Source of the DNA: Variovorax sp. OV700
GTDB taxonomy: Bacteria > Pseudomonadota > Gammaproteobacteria > Burkholderiales > Burkholderiaceae_C
DNA: 64,000 nt
Reading direction: 5' to 3'
NCBI RefSeq assembly: GCF_900099805.1
Contig: NZ_FNDR01000013.1
Coordinates: 1 to 64,000 of the forward strand
Every line of letters begins with the position of its first letter. Within the stretch, counting starts at the first letter, position 1. Below are positions 33,059 to 40,947 of this stretch, in pieces. The position numbers and the translations under genes were made by a program. The notes beneath the pieces were generated by a model. It was not told the origin of the DNA and searched no databases. It saw only the letters and a list, made by a program, of their open reading frames with translations.

Positions 33059-34449
33059 GCCGCCCCATGCCGGACGCGCCTCGGCGGGCCGAGGCCGCAC
33101 CTTCGCTCACGCGGCGCGTGCTGCGCAACGTGCTGGTGCCCCTGGCGCTCACGTGGATGGTGGGCGCGGTGATCGCCCTGGTCATCGCCAACTATTTTTC
33201 CGAACAGGCCTTCGACCGCGGCATGCTCGACGACGCTTATGCGCTCGCGGCCAACGTGCAGGCGGGCGAACGCGGTGTGGAGCTGCTGCTCACGCCGCGT
33301 GAGGTGGCCACGGTGCTGTTCGACCAGGTCGACAAGGTCTACTTCGCGGTTCAGCGGCTCGACGGCACGCTGATCTCTGGGCAGGCGGGCCTGAACGCAC
33401 CGCTGCCACCGGAAGGTGCGCGCTACCGCTTCTCGGACGTGGCTTTCGACGGCAAGGTCCTTCGGGCGGTGGTGCTCCAGCCCGTCGTGGACCCGGGCTT
33501 GCCGGTCCCCTACCGGGTCGTGATTGCGCAGACCACGCTGAGCCGCACGGCACTGGTGCGGCAGCTGCTCGGCTTTGCGCTCGCACCGCAGGTGCTGCTG
33601 CTGATTCTGCTCGCGGTGTGGCTCTGGTATGGCATTCGCAGCGACCTGCGTCCGCTCGGCGAGCTGCAGCAGGCGCTGGACCGGCGCGATGTGTACGACC
33701 TCTCGCCGGTGGCGGTGGTCCGCACGTCGCGTGAAGTGCAGCGCCTGGGCAATGCGGTCAACGCGCTTTTCGACCGGCTGAACCACAGCGTGCGCGCGCA
33801 GCGCGAGTTCGTGGGCAACGTGGCCCACGAGCTGCGCACGCCGCTGGCGGGCATCCGCGCGCTGGCCGAGTACGGGCTTGCGCAGCACGACTCCGCGGTG
33901 TGGCGGGAGCAGCTCGTGCGCGTGGCCGAACGGCAGGCCCGCGCGAGCCATCTCATCGACCAGTTGCTGGCGCTCGCGCTCGCTGACGAGGCCCGCACCG
34001 GCCTTGCGCGCGAACCGGTTCGGCTCGACGTTCTTGCCGAGGAGACCGTACTGCGGCACCTGGCACGCGCCGATTCGCGCGGCGTCGACCTGGGTGCACG
34101 CGGCCTCGACGAGCGCACCACGGTGCTCGCGAACGAAGCGCTGGTCGAAGGGATTCTCGACAACCTGATCGACAACGCGCTGCGCTACGGCGGACGCACC
34201 ATCACCGTCGAACTGGCGGGCCGGACCTTGAGCGTGATCGACGACGGCCCCGGCATTCCGCTGGAGGCGCAGCGCGACCTGATGCAGCGCTGGGCGCAAG
34301 GCCCTGCGGGACAGAAGCTCGGGCAGGGCTCGGGCCTGGGCCTGTCGATCGTGGCGCGCTATGCGGAACTGCTGGGCGCCGAACTGCGGCTCGATGCGGC
34401 CGAGCCCTCGGGGTTGCGGGTGAGCGTGGTGTTCGGCGACGTGGCTTGA
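33055..34449 (+). CDS. Sensor histidine kinase (TctE/QseC-like)
   Basis: 464 residues from GTG 33055 (ATG 33067 is an alternative). Two membrane helices (about 25-48 and 175-198) enclose a periplasmic 2CSK-N-type domain. HAMP, H-box (NVAHELRTPLAGIRALAEYG), N-box (NLIDNALRYGG), G1 (DDGPGIP) and G2 (GSGLGLSIV) follow. It is translationally coupled to the response regulator (GTGA). The domain layout resembles tricarboxylate- or quorum-type sensors, but no target genes adjoin. Confidence 0.88.
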   Translation: MSRPMPDAPRRAEAAPSLTRRVLRNVLVPLALTWMVGAVIALVIANYFSEQAFDRGMLDDAYALAANVQAGERGVELLLTPREVATVLFDQVDKVYFAVQRLDGTLISGQAGLNAPLPPEGARYRFSDVAFDGKVLRAVVLQPVVDPGLPVPYRVVIAQTTLSRTALVRQLLGFALAPQVLLLILLAVWLWYGIRSDLRPLGELQQALDRRDVYDLSPVAVVRTSREVQRLGNAVNALFDRLNHSVRAQREFVGNVAHELRTPLAGIRALAEYGLAQHDSAVWREQLVRVAERQARASHLIDQLLALALADEARTGLAREPVRLDVLAEETVLRHLARADSRGVDLGARGLDERTTVLANEALVEGILDNLIDNALRYGGRTITVELAGRTLSVIDDGPGIPLEAQRDLMQRWAQGPAGQKLGQGSGLGLSIVARYAELLGAELRLDAAEPSGLRVSVVFGDVA

Positions 34450-34478
34450 GTCGGCACGATGACTTCGTCATCGGCGGC

Positions 34479-34709
34479 TCACGCGTCGAACTCCACCTCG
34501 CCCTCGATTTCGACCGGAATGTTGAAGGGCAGCTCGGCCATGCCCACGGCACTGCGTGCATGAGCGCCGATGTCGGATCCGAAGAGTTCGAGTATGAGAT
34601 CCGAGAACCCGTTGATCACCGCAGGCTGTTTGTCGAAGCCGGGCGGCGGCGTCACTGTGGGGGGAAGAACGAGGCCGAGTGCGGCCAGTCGTTGCTCGAC
34701 ACGGGCCAT
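34479..34709 (-). pseudogene. Internally deleted RidA-family gene
   Basis: 76 residues. The N-terminal end (MARVEQRLAALGLVLPP) and C-terminal end (FSDLILELFG, GAHARSAVGMAELPFNIPVE) are those of RidA/YjgF-like proteins, which are normally about 150 residues. The middle of the chain, including the central beta-strands, is missing, and the break lies in frame around PPPGFDKQP (residues about 21-29). The junction could result from recombination between similar CCGCCCGGC-type sequences. The reading frame is intact, so a short protein may still be made, but it cannot fold as a normal trimer subunit. Confidence 0.7.
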
Positions 34710-34772
34710 GGCATTTCGCTCCTTGGGGGCGGACACAAAGCGTCCGCGGCATCTTGCCATGGCCCCCGGGGA

Positions 34773-35876
34773 TCAACCCAGTGCCGGATAGTCGGTGTAG
34801 CCCTTGGTGCCGCCGCCGTACATCGTGGCCTTGTCCACGGCATTGAGCGGTGCGTTCTCGCGCAGGCGGCGCACCAGGTCGGGGTTGGCGATGAAGGGTT
34901 TGCCGAAGGCCACGAGGTCGTCGCCTTCCTTGACCGCCGCGTCCGCCAGCGGCTTGTCGTAGCCGTTGTTGACCATCCATGCGCCCTTGCCGCCGGCCTG
35001 GCGGTAGGCGGCCTTGAGCGCCTCGTAGTCGAAAGGACGGTCCTCGATCTCGCGCGGGCCGCCGGTGGCGCCTTCGATGATGTGGATGTACGCCAGGCCG
35101 AGCGGGGCGAGCTGCTTCACCACGTAGGTGAAGAGCGGCTGCGGATCGGAATCGTGCACGTCGTTGGCTGGCGTGACGGGCGACAGGCGGATGCCGGTCT
35201 TGCCGCCGCCGACCGCATCGACCACCGCGCGCGTGGCTTCCAGCAGCAGGCGGGCGCGGTTCTCGATGCTGCCGCCGTAGTCGTCGGTGCGCTTGTTGCT
35301 GCCGTCCTTCAGGAACTGGTCGAGCAGGTAGCCATTGGCGCCGTGGAGTTCCACGCCGTCGAAGCCGGCGGTTTCCACCGCGTTGCGCGCGGCCGCCGCA
35401 TAGGCGTGAACGATGCCCGGCAACTCTTCGGCATCGAGGGCGCGCGGCTCCGAAGTCTCGACGAAGGTCGGCACGCCGTCCTTGATGAGCACGGTCTTGG
35501 TCTTGGCGGTGATGGCCGAGGGCGCGACGGGCTTGCCGCCTTCGGGCTGCAGTTCGGTGTGCGACACGCGGCCCACGTGCCAGAGCTGCACCACGATCTT
35601 GCCGCCCTTGGCATGCACTGCGTCCGTCACGCGCTTCCAGGCGTCGAGCTGTTCGGTGCCGTAGAGCCCAGGCACGTCGGCATAGCCCTGTCCCTGGTGG
35701 CTGATGGCGGTGGCTTCGGTGATGAGCAGGCCCGCCGTGGCGCGCTGCGCGTAATAGGTGGCCGCGATGTCCTGCGGAATGGCGTTGGGCGAGCGGTTGC
35801 GCGTGAGCGGCGCCATCACGATGCGGTTGGCGAGCTTCAGGTCGCCGGCCTGTACGGGGTCGAAGAGGGAGGACAT
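34773..35876 (-). CDS. Old Yellow Enzyme family alkene reductase (NemA-like)
   Basis: 367 residues, a TIM barrel binding FMN. Typical motifs: RIVMAPLTRNRS, the substrate-binding HGANGYLLDQFLKDGSNKRTDDYGG, and late FMN-phosphate segments (VAFGKPFIANPDLVRRL). Enzymes of this group reduce activated alkenes, maleimides or nitro-esters with NADPH. AGGGAGG precedes ATG 35876. It is a single gene by spacing. Old Yellow Enzyme is certain; the preferred substrate is not. Confidence 0.9.
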   Translation of the reverse strand: MSSLFDPVQAGDLKLANRIVMAPLTRNRSPNAIPQDIAATYYAQRATAGLLITEATAISHQGQGYADVPGLYGTEQLDAWKRVTDAVHAKGGKIVVQLWHVGRVSHTELQPEGGKPVAPSAITAKTKTVLIKDGVPTFVETSEPRALDAEELPGIVHAYAAAARNAVETAGFDGVELHGANGYLLDQFLKDGSNKRTDDYGGSIENRARLLLEATRAVVDAVGGGKTGIRLSPVTPANDVHDSDPQPLFTYVVKQLAPLGLAYIHIIEGATGGPREIEDRPFDYEALKAAYRQAGGKGAWMVNNGYDKPLADAAVKEGDDLVAFGKPFIANPDLVRRLRENAPLNAVDKATMYGGGTKGYTDYPALG

Positions 35877-35958
35877 TGCGCGGATTGAAAAGTGGGAAGA
35901 GGCCGCGAGGCTAAACCTGCGCGGCCAACCCTGCTGTCGCACGGTTGTCTGGTTGCTG

Positions 35959-37809
35959 CTAGGCGTTCTCGGTGCCGAGTGCCGCGAGGTCGAGCAAGCT
36001 TGGGCTCACGCGCATGGGCATCGCGAGCAGGATCTGCCCCATGCCCTTGCCGAGCGGATCGTTGCGCAGCGATGCCATGCCGCCGCCGCCGAGCGCCTGT
36101 TCGCAGACGAAGTTGAACGCCCTGATGCCCGGAACCTCATAGCGCGTGACCGGCCCTTTGACGAGATGCGCCAGCCATTCGGCTACCCGCGCTTCGGTGA
36201 GTTGTTCACGTAGCAGCGGCAGCAAGGCCGGATGGCGCGCGATGACGCCGATGTTCGAGGTGTCGCCTTTGTCGCCGCTGCGGGCCCATGCGAGGCGGAT
36301 GAGCGGCACTTCGATGGCATCGGCAGCGAAGGCTTCGGGAACGTCCACCGCACCCGTTGCATTCTTCGGTGAAGAAGGGGCACTGGCGGCCACCGCAGAC
36401 TCAGCATCGGGGGGCAGCTCGATGCGCTGCCCGTCTATCGTCACGCGGGCTTCGACCTTCGACTTGTCCAGCAGGAACGCGTATTGCCGGATCGACGGCG
36501 ATACGGATGAGCGACCGCCACCCGCGCCCGTGGTGCCGGGAGCCCACGACGTGCCGGCCGGCGCCACCTCGCGCGCGAAGAGCTCGAGCGCCTCCTTGCG
36601 CGCATGCGTCACCGCAACCCGGAGCACGGCTTCGCGCGTCTGCGTGGCCTGCGCGTGCGGGCCGTAGCAGGACTCGGCGCCCAGCACTTCGAGCTGCGTG
36701 GCGCTGTAGGGGCCGAAACCATGCTGCGTGAACAGTGTGCTGGTGCGTACAAGGATGGCTTCTCCGGTGCGGCGTGCCTTTGCGACGGCATCGAAGCCGA
36801 CGATGGTGAGCTGTGCCGCGCACTTGTAGCCTTCCACGTAGGTGGCGCAGACCTTGTAGCTCGCGGTGGGGGCGCGGCCCCGCGCGCCGTGCACATGCAC
36901 GCGATGCTCGCCGGCCTGTTCGATGCGCACTTGCGTGAAGTCGGCCACCACGTCGGGCAGCAGGTAGGCCGAGGGGTCGCCGATCTCGTACAGCATCTGC
37001 TCGCCCACCACGGCCGGCGTGACCTTGCCGCCCGTGCCCGTCGGCTTGGTGACGACGAAGCTGCCGTCGGCATGGCACTCGACGATGGGATAACCGATGT
37101 TGGGCCAGTCGGGCACCGTGTCCCAGTCGGTGTGCAGGCCGCCGGTGGCCTGGCAGCCGCATTCGATGATGTGGCCCGCGAGGCTGCCGGCCGCCAGCAG
37201 GTCGTGGTCGCCAGGCTGCCAGCCGAACGCGTGCATCAGCACGCCGAGCGTGACGGCCGAGTCGACGCAGCGGCCGGTGATGACCACCTGTGCACCCGCG
37301 TCGAGCGCGGCCTGGATCGGCCTTGCGCCGAGATAGGCGTTGGCCGTGAGCACGCGCCCCGGCAATGGCGCGCCGCTTTGCAACTCGCGCACTGGGGGAT
37401 GTTGCTGGCGGAGCTGCGGCAGCAGGGGGGAGACGTCGTCGCCGCTCGCCACCGCGATCTTCAATGCAACGCCTTGCTCGGCCGCCAGCGCGGCGAGCGC
37501 ATCGGCGCAGCCCTGCGGATTGACGCCGCCTGCGTTGCTTACCACGCGGATGCCTTGGCGCACCACGTCATTCAGCACGGCCTTCATCGCGACCGAGACG
37601 AAGTCGGTGGCGTAGCCGAGCTCCGGTTTCTTGAGCCGCGCGCCTGCGAGGATCGACATCGTGAGCTCGGCCAGGTAGTCGAACACGAGATAGTCGATCT
37701 GTCCGCTGGCCACGAGCTGCGGCGCGCCCACGCTGCTGTCGCCCCAGAAGCCCGAGGCACCGCCGATGCGTACGATGCGTTCCCATTGCTCGCTGCGGTC
37801 GGCGCTCAT
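35959..37809 (-). CDS. AtuA/DUF1446 family acyclic-terpene-utilisation-like protein
   Basis: 616 residues. The N-terminal DUF1446 domain (IGGASGFWGDSSVGAPQLVASG, NAGGVNPQGCADAL) is fused to a C-terminal AtuA-like ferredoxin-fold domain (LIRLAWARSGDKGDTSNIGVIAR). In Pseudomonas, atuA heads the citronellol/geraniol degradation cluster, but the protein's activity is unknown. It overlaps the enoyl-CoA hydratase gene by 4 nt (ATGA). No carboxylase subunits (atuC/atuF) are nearby, so the pathway is uncertain. Confidence 0.85.
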   Translation of the reverse strand: MSADRSEQWERIVRIGGASGFWGDSSVGAPQLVASGQIDYLVFDYLAELTMSILAGARLKKPELGYATDFVSVAMKAVLNDVVRQGIRVVSNAGGVNPQGCADALAALAAEQGVALKIAVASGDDVSPLLPQLRQQHPPVRELQSGAPLPGRVLTANAYLGARPIQAALDAGAQVVITGRCVDSAVTLGVLMHAFGWQPGDHDLLAAGSLAGHIIECGCQATGGLHTDWDTVPDWPNIGYPIVECHADGSFVVTKPTGTGGKVTPAVVGEQMLYEIGDPSAYLLPDVVADFTQVRIEQAGEHRVHVHGARGRAPTASYKVCATYVEGYKCAAQLTIVGFDAVAKARRTGEAILVRTSTLFTQHGFGPYSATQLEVLGAESCYGPHAQATQTREAVLRVAVTHARKEALELFAREVAPAGTSWAPGTTGAGGGRSSVSPSIRQYAFLLDKSKVEARVTIDGQRIELPPDAESAVAASAPSSPKNATGAVDVPEAFAADAIEVPLIRLAWARSGDKGDTSNIGVIARHPALLPLLREQLTEARVAEWLAHLVKGPVTRYEVPGIRAFNFVCEQALGGGGMASLRNDPLGKGMGQILLAMPMRVSPSLLDLAALGTENA

Positions 37810-38588
37810 CGGCCGCTCCACTGCGGCTTGCGCTTTTCGCGGAAGGCGAGCTGGCCTTCGGCCGCGTCTTCCGTGAGTGCGAAGAGCCCGATCTGGCTTT
37901 CGGTGAACGCCATTGATTCTTCGAAGGCCATGGCGTCGATCTTCTTCATGGTGTACAGGCCGCGGCGTATGGCGGCGGGCGATTTGTCGAGCACGCGGCC
38001 GAGCAGCCAGTCCACGCTCTCGTCGACGTCGTCGCTCACGCGATTCACGAGCCCGTGTTCGAGCGCCTGCGCGGCGGTGATGGGTTCGCCGGTGATGCAC
38101 ATCTCGGCCAGCACGCGGCGCGGCAGCAGGTTGCCAAGCACGCTGAGTACCTGCGCGGGAAAGAGGCCGACCTTGACCTCGGGCAGGCCGAACAAGGCCT
38201 GGCTGCTGGCCACCGCCATGTCGCACATGCCCATGATCCCCATGCCGCCCGCCATGCAGGCGCCGTTGACGCGCGCGATCAGCGGAACGGTCGATTGCCG
38301 GGCTTGGCGGAACAGGTTGGCAAAGCCCTGGTAGGGCTCGGCATAGTCGAACTTGAAGGCGCTGCCGGTTTGCAGGTCAGCACCGGCGCAGAAAGCGCGC
38401 GTGCCAGCGCCGGTGATGACGACGGCACGCACAGCGCGGTCGGTCTCCGCCCGAGCCAGTGCGCCGGACAGCGCGGCAAGCACGCCGGCGCTGATGGCGT
38501 TGCGGCGTTCCTGGCGGCCGATGGTGAGCCACATCACGGGCCCGCGCATCTCCTCGCGCAGTTCTTGGAGGACAGGGGCTTCGGCCAT
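37806..38588 (-). CDS. Enoyl-CoA hydratase/isomerase family protein
   Basis: 260 residues, crotonase fold. The oxyanion-hole segments are present (AFCAGADLQTG and NGACMAGGMGIMGMCDMAVAS), with LPEVKVGLFPAQ following. The usual first catalytic Glu region is GLPEVKVG. It hydrates or isomerises a CoA thioester. Coupled to atuA by overlap, it could act as the AtuE-like isohexenylglutaconyl-CoA hydratase, or in branched-chain acyl-CoA breakdown. The choice between these cannot be made here. Confidence 0.88.
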   Translation of the reverse strand: MAEAPVLQELREEMRGPVMWLTIGRQERRNAISAGVLAALSGALARAETDRAVRAVVITGAGTRAFCAGADLQTGSAFKFDYAEPYQGFANLFRQARQSTVPLIARVNGACMAGGMGIMGMCDMAVASSQALFGLPEVKVGLFPAQVLSVLGNLLPRRVLAEMCITGEPITAAQALEHGLVNRVSDDVDESVDWLLGRVLDKSPAAIRRGLYTMKKIDAMAFEESMAFTESQIGLFALTEDAAEGQLAFREKRKPQWSGR

Positions 38589-38638
38589 CGGCGGGTCCTT
38601 CGCTTTGCAGGGTCTGAAGATCGACCCGTAGCGTGACT

Positions 38639-38665
38639 CGAAAAAAAAGCCGCTGCATGCGGCTT
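38639..38665 (-). terminator. Rho-independent terminator for the GST gene
   Basis: On the minus strand: AAGCCGC-ATGCA-GCGGCTT followed by eight or more T residues. It lies 80 nt after the GST stop, before the hydratase operon. Confidence 0.8.
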
Positions 38666-38744
38666 GTGGCTGAAGGCGGCCCGGGTTTTCCCCATCATGG
38701 GCAAGGCCGCCTCGCAGTCGTTGCGAGCTTGTTCGCGCTTCTTC

Positions 38745-39353
38745 TTACTTCAGCAGGCCTTCGGCCTTCATTGCGTCCTGAACCGCAGGACGAGCTCCGA
38801 CGCGCGCATGCCAGGCCTGAAGATGGGGGAAGTCCGAAATGTCGACGCCGGTTGGCTTGGCCCAGTTGGTCACGGTAAACAGGTAGCCGTCGGCCACGCT
38901 GAAGTGCTCGCCCATCAGGTACTGCTTGTCGGCCAGCTGGCCGTTGAGCCATTGGTAGCGCGACTTGAGCTTGTCCTTGAAGATGGTCTTGGCTTCTTCG
39001 GGCATGGCGGGGTTGAACAGCGGGCTGTACCCCTTGTGCATCTCGGTGCCGATGAAGGTCAGCCACTCCTGCAGGCGATAGCGCTGCAGGGTGCCGGCGG
39101 CCGGGGCCAGGTTCTTGGTGGGTGCGAGATCAGCGATGTACTGCACGATGGCCGGACCTTCACGCAAGCGGGTGCCGTCGTCGAGTTCGAGCATCGGCAC
39201 ATACCCGAGCGGGTTGATGCCGTAGTAGTCGGTGCCGTCCTGCAGCTTGTGGCTCTTGGTGCTGGCCATCACGGGCTCGAAGGCAATGCCTGCCTCGTGC
39301 AGCGCAATGTGGGGCGAGAGGGAGCAGGCACCGGGCGAGTAATACAGCTTCAT
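38745..39353 (-). CDS. gstA: Glutathione S-transferase, beta-class
   Basis: 202 residues. The thioredoxin-like N-terminus begins MKLYYSPGACSLSPHIALHEAG with the Cys10 of bacterial beta-class GSTs, then GYVPMLELDDGTRLREGPAIVQYI (cis-Pro and glutathione-binding E/S). The helical C-terminal domain has the N-capping FSVADGYLF motif. It conjugates or reduces with glutathione. A terminator lies downstream, so it is monocistronic. Confidence 0.9.
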   Translation of the reverse strand: MKLYYSPGACSLSPHIALHEAGIAFEPVMASTKSHKLQDGTDYYGINPLGYVPMLELDDGTRLREGPAIVQYIADLAPTKNLAPAAGTLQRYRLQEWLTFIGTEMHKGYSPLFNPAMPEEAKTIFKDKLKSRYQWLNGQLADKQYLMGEHFSVADGYLFTVTNWAKPTGVDISDFPHLQAWHARVGARPAVQDAMKAEGLLK

Positions 39354-39540
39354 GCGAGAAATCTCCAAAGTTGAATATGGATAGCGGAAATCGATCCGTG
39401 GACCGAGGGGATGCTAGCGGGTTTGCGTCCTGCGCGTTTTTGTCCTACGGCCGCTCGCGCGCGCCGACTATCGGAGCCGCTCCGGCGCGTTTCTAAGCTG
39501 CCCGCACGGTGGGCGAGGGCCCGCCGAAAGGAGTTTCCAG

Positions 39541-39726
39541 ATGTTGAAGTACGCCATTGTGTTTGCGGTGATTTCATTGATCGCCGGGCTGTTGGGCTTC
39601 GGCGGCATTGCCGCGGGTGCGGCGGGTATCGCCAAGCTGCTGTTCGGCTTGTTCCTGGTGCTGGCCGTGCTGTTCGTGGTGCTGGCGGCATTGGGCGTGG
39701 GTGCGGTGAAAAAGGCGATCGATTGA
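39541..39726 (+). CDS. DUF1328 small membrane protein (YtjA-like)
   Basis: 61 residues with two hydrophobic helices (YAIVFAVISLIAGLLGFGG and LFGLFLVLAVLFVVLAALGVG) and a KKAID tail, matching the DUF1328/YtjA family. AAAGGAG precedes the ATG with good spacing. Function unknown; the family is often induced by stress. Confidence 0.88.
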   Translation: MLKYAIVFAVISLIAGLLGFGGIAAGAAGIAKLLFGLFLVLAVLFVVLAALGVGAVKKAID

Positions 39727-39879
39727 TGCAGCGCCCGGTACCTCACTGGCCGCGGGCGCGTCCGCTCGGCTTGCTGCTTCAGAGCCCGGCGCACCGCGTC
39801 GTGCGGGTGCTGCTCGTCACGCAATCGCATTGGCAGCTTCCCGAGCACCGCTCGCATCGCCGGCGGGTTTGAGGCGCGC

Positions 39880-40767
39880 ATGCACATCTCGCACATCGAG
39901 GCAGACCTGCGCTACGAAGTCCAGACGCCCGCGCACATGCTGCTCAACATCGAGGCCGCGCAAGCTGGCGCGCAGGCCGTTATCAGCGAGATGCTGACCA
40001 TCGAACCGCCGACCGAAGTGCGGTTCTACTGCGACGGTTCCAGCGGCAACCGCTTTGCGCGCTTCGATGCGCAGCCGGGGCCGCTGCGGATCACTTACAG
40101 GGCGAGCGTGCAGCGCAGGCAGGTCGACGTACCGCTCGACCTCGCCGAGGTGCCGGTCAACCAGGTGCCCGATGAAATCCTTCACTACATGATGCCGTCG
40201 CGCTACTGCGAGTCGGACCTGATGTCGCGGTGCGCGCAGCAGCTTTTCGGCGACCTGCCGCCCGGCATCGGCCGGGTGCAGGCGATCGTCGACTGGATTC
40301 ACGAGAGCATTGCCTATGAAGCGGGCAGCAGCGATTCGACGACCACGGCGCGCGAGGTGTTCGTGGCACGCGTGGGCGTGTGCCGCGACTTTGCGCACCT
40401 GGGCATCACCTTTTGCCGTGCGCTCAACATCCCGGCCCGGCTGGTGGTGGGCTACGTCTGGTTCGACGAGCCGCCGCAGGATTTTCACGCCGTGTTCGAA
40501 GCCTGGCTCGGCGGGCAATGGGTGCTGTTCGATCCGACTCGCATGGCCCCGGTCGACCGGCTGGTGCGCGTGGGCACCGGGCGCGACGCCAAGGACGTGG
40601 CCTTTTGCACCATCTTTGGCGCCGTGACGATGACGGGCAAGGACATCGGGGTGCGCGAAGTGCAGGACGAAAGCGTGGCTCCCGCCGCGGCGCCGCAGCC
40701 CACCGGCGCGATCATGGGCATCGAAAAGCCGGTGCCGGTCGTGGAGCTGGCCGCCGCTGCGGAGTGA
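39880..40767 (+). CDS. Transglutaminase-like cysteine protease family protein
   Basis: 295 residues. An N-terminal beta-sandwich (about 1-140) precedes a transglutaminase-like domain with the catalytic triad: Cys in GVCRDFAHLGITFCRAL, His in DFHAVFEAWL and Asp in WVLFDPTRMAP. Such proteins are proteases or amidases of unknown substrate, often beside other peptidase or glutamate-ligase genes, but none adjoins here. There is no signal peptide. It ends 180 nt before mnmG. Confidence 0.85.
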   Translation: MHISHIEADLRYEVQTPAHMLLNIEAAQAGAQAVISEMLTIEPPTEVRFYCDGSSGNRFARFDAQPGPLRITYRASVQRRQVDVPLDLAEVPVNQVPDEILHYMMPSRYCESDLMSRCAQQLFGDLPPGIGRVQAIVDWIHESIAYEAGSSDSTTTAREVFVARVGVCRDFAHLGITFCRALNIPARLVVGYVWFDEPPQDFHAVFEAWLGGQWVLFDPTRMAPVDRLVRVGTGRDAKDVAFCTIFGAVTMTGKDIGVREVQDESVAPAAAPQPTGAIMGIEKPVPVVELAAAAE

Positions 40768-40787
40768 AAGCCTTGTCAGTACTAATT

Positions 40788-40814
40788 AGTTTGCTATTAA
40801 TAATGTAGCAAACT
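40788..40814. repeat. Intergenic palindrome (GCTA type)
   Basis: AGTTTGCTA and TAGCAAACT form a perfect 9-bp inverted repeat around TTAATAATG. It lies 20 nt after the transglutaminase-like gene in an AT-rich patch; it may be a terminator without a T-run, or a repeat related to 1884-1900. Confidence 0.5.
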
Positions 40815-40876
40815 ATCCGGTTTCGCTGGGATGGCTCGGGGCTGGTGGTCTTTGACCCCGGTTGCCCTTATTCCCG

Positions 40877-40919
40877 GCGCAAAAGGGTACCCCCGATTAA
40901 AATTGGTGCCCCTTTGCGC
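40877..40919. repeat. Inverted repeat in the mnmG leader
   Basis: GCGCAAAAGGG (40877-40887) and CCCCTTTGCGC (40909-40919) pair at 10 of 11 positions across an AT-rich loop containing GATTAAAAT. It ends 28 nt before the mnmG start and could be an operator or leader structure. Confidence 0.4.
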
Positions 40920-40947
40920 AGCGCACGCGTCAGTGCGCCCCTCTCTC

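Noticed and set aside
39726..39872. 48-codon ORF overlapping the DUF1328 stop (TGATG)
   Set aside because: The overlap would allow coupling, but the product is Arg/His/Pro-rich without any structure signal, and the composition is that of a random GC-rich frame. Left as unlikely.
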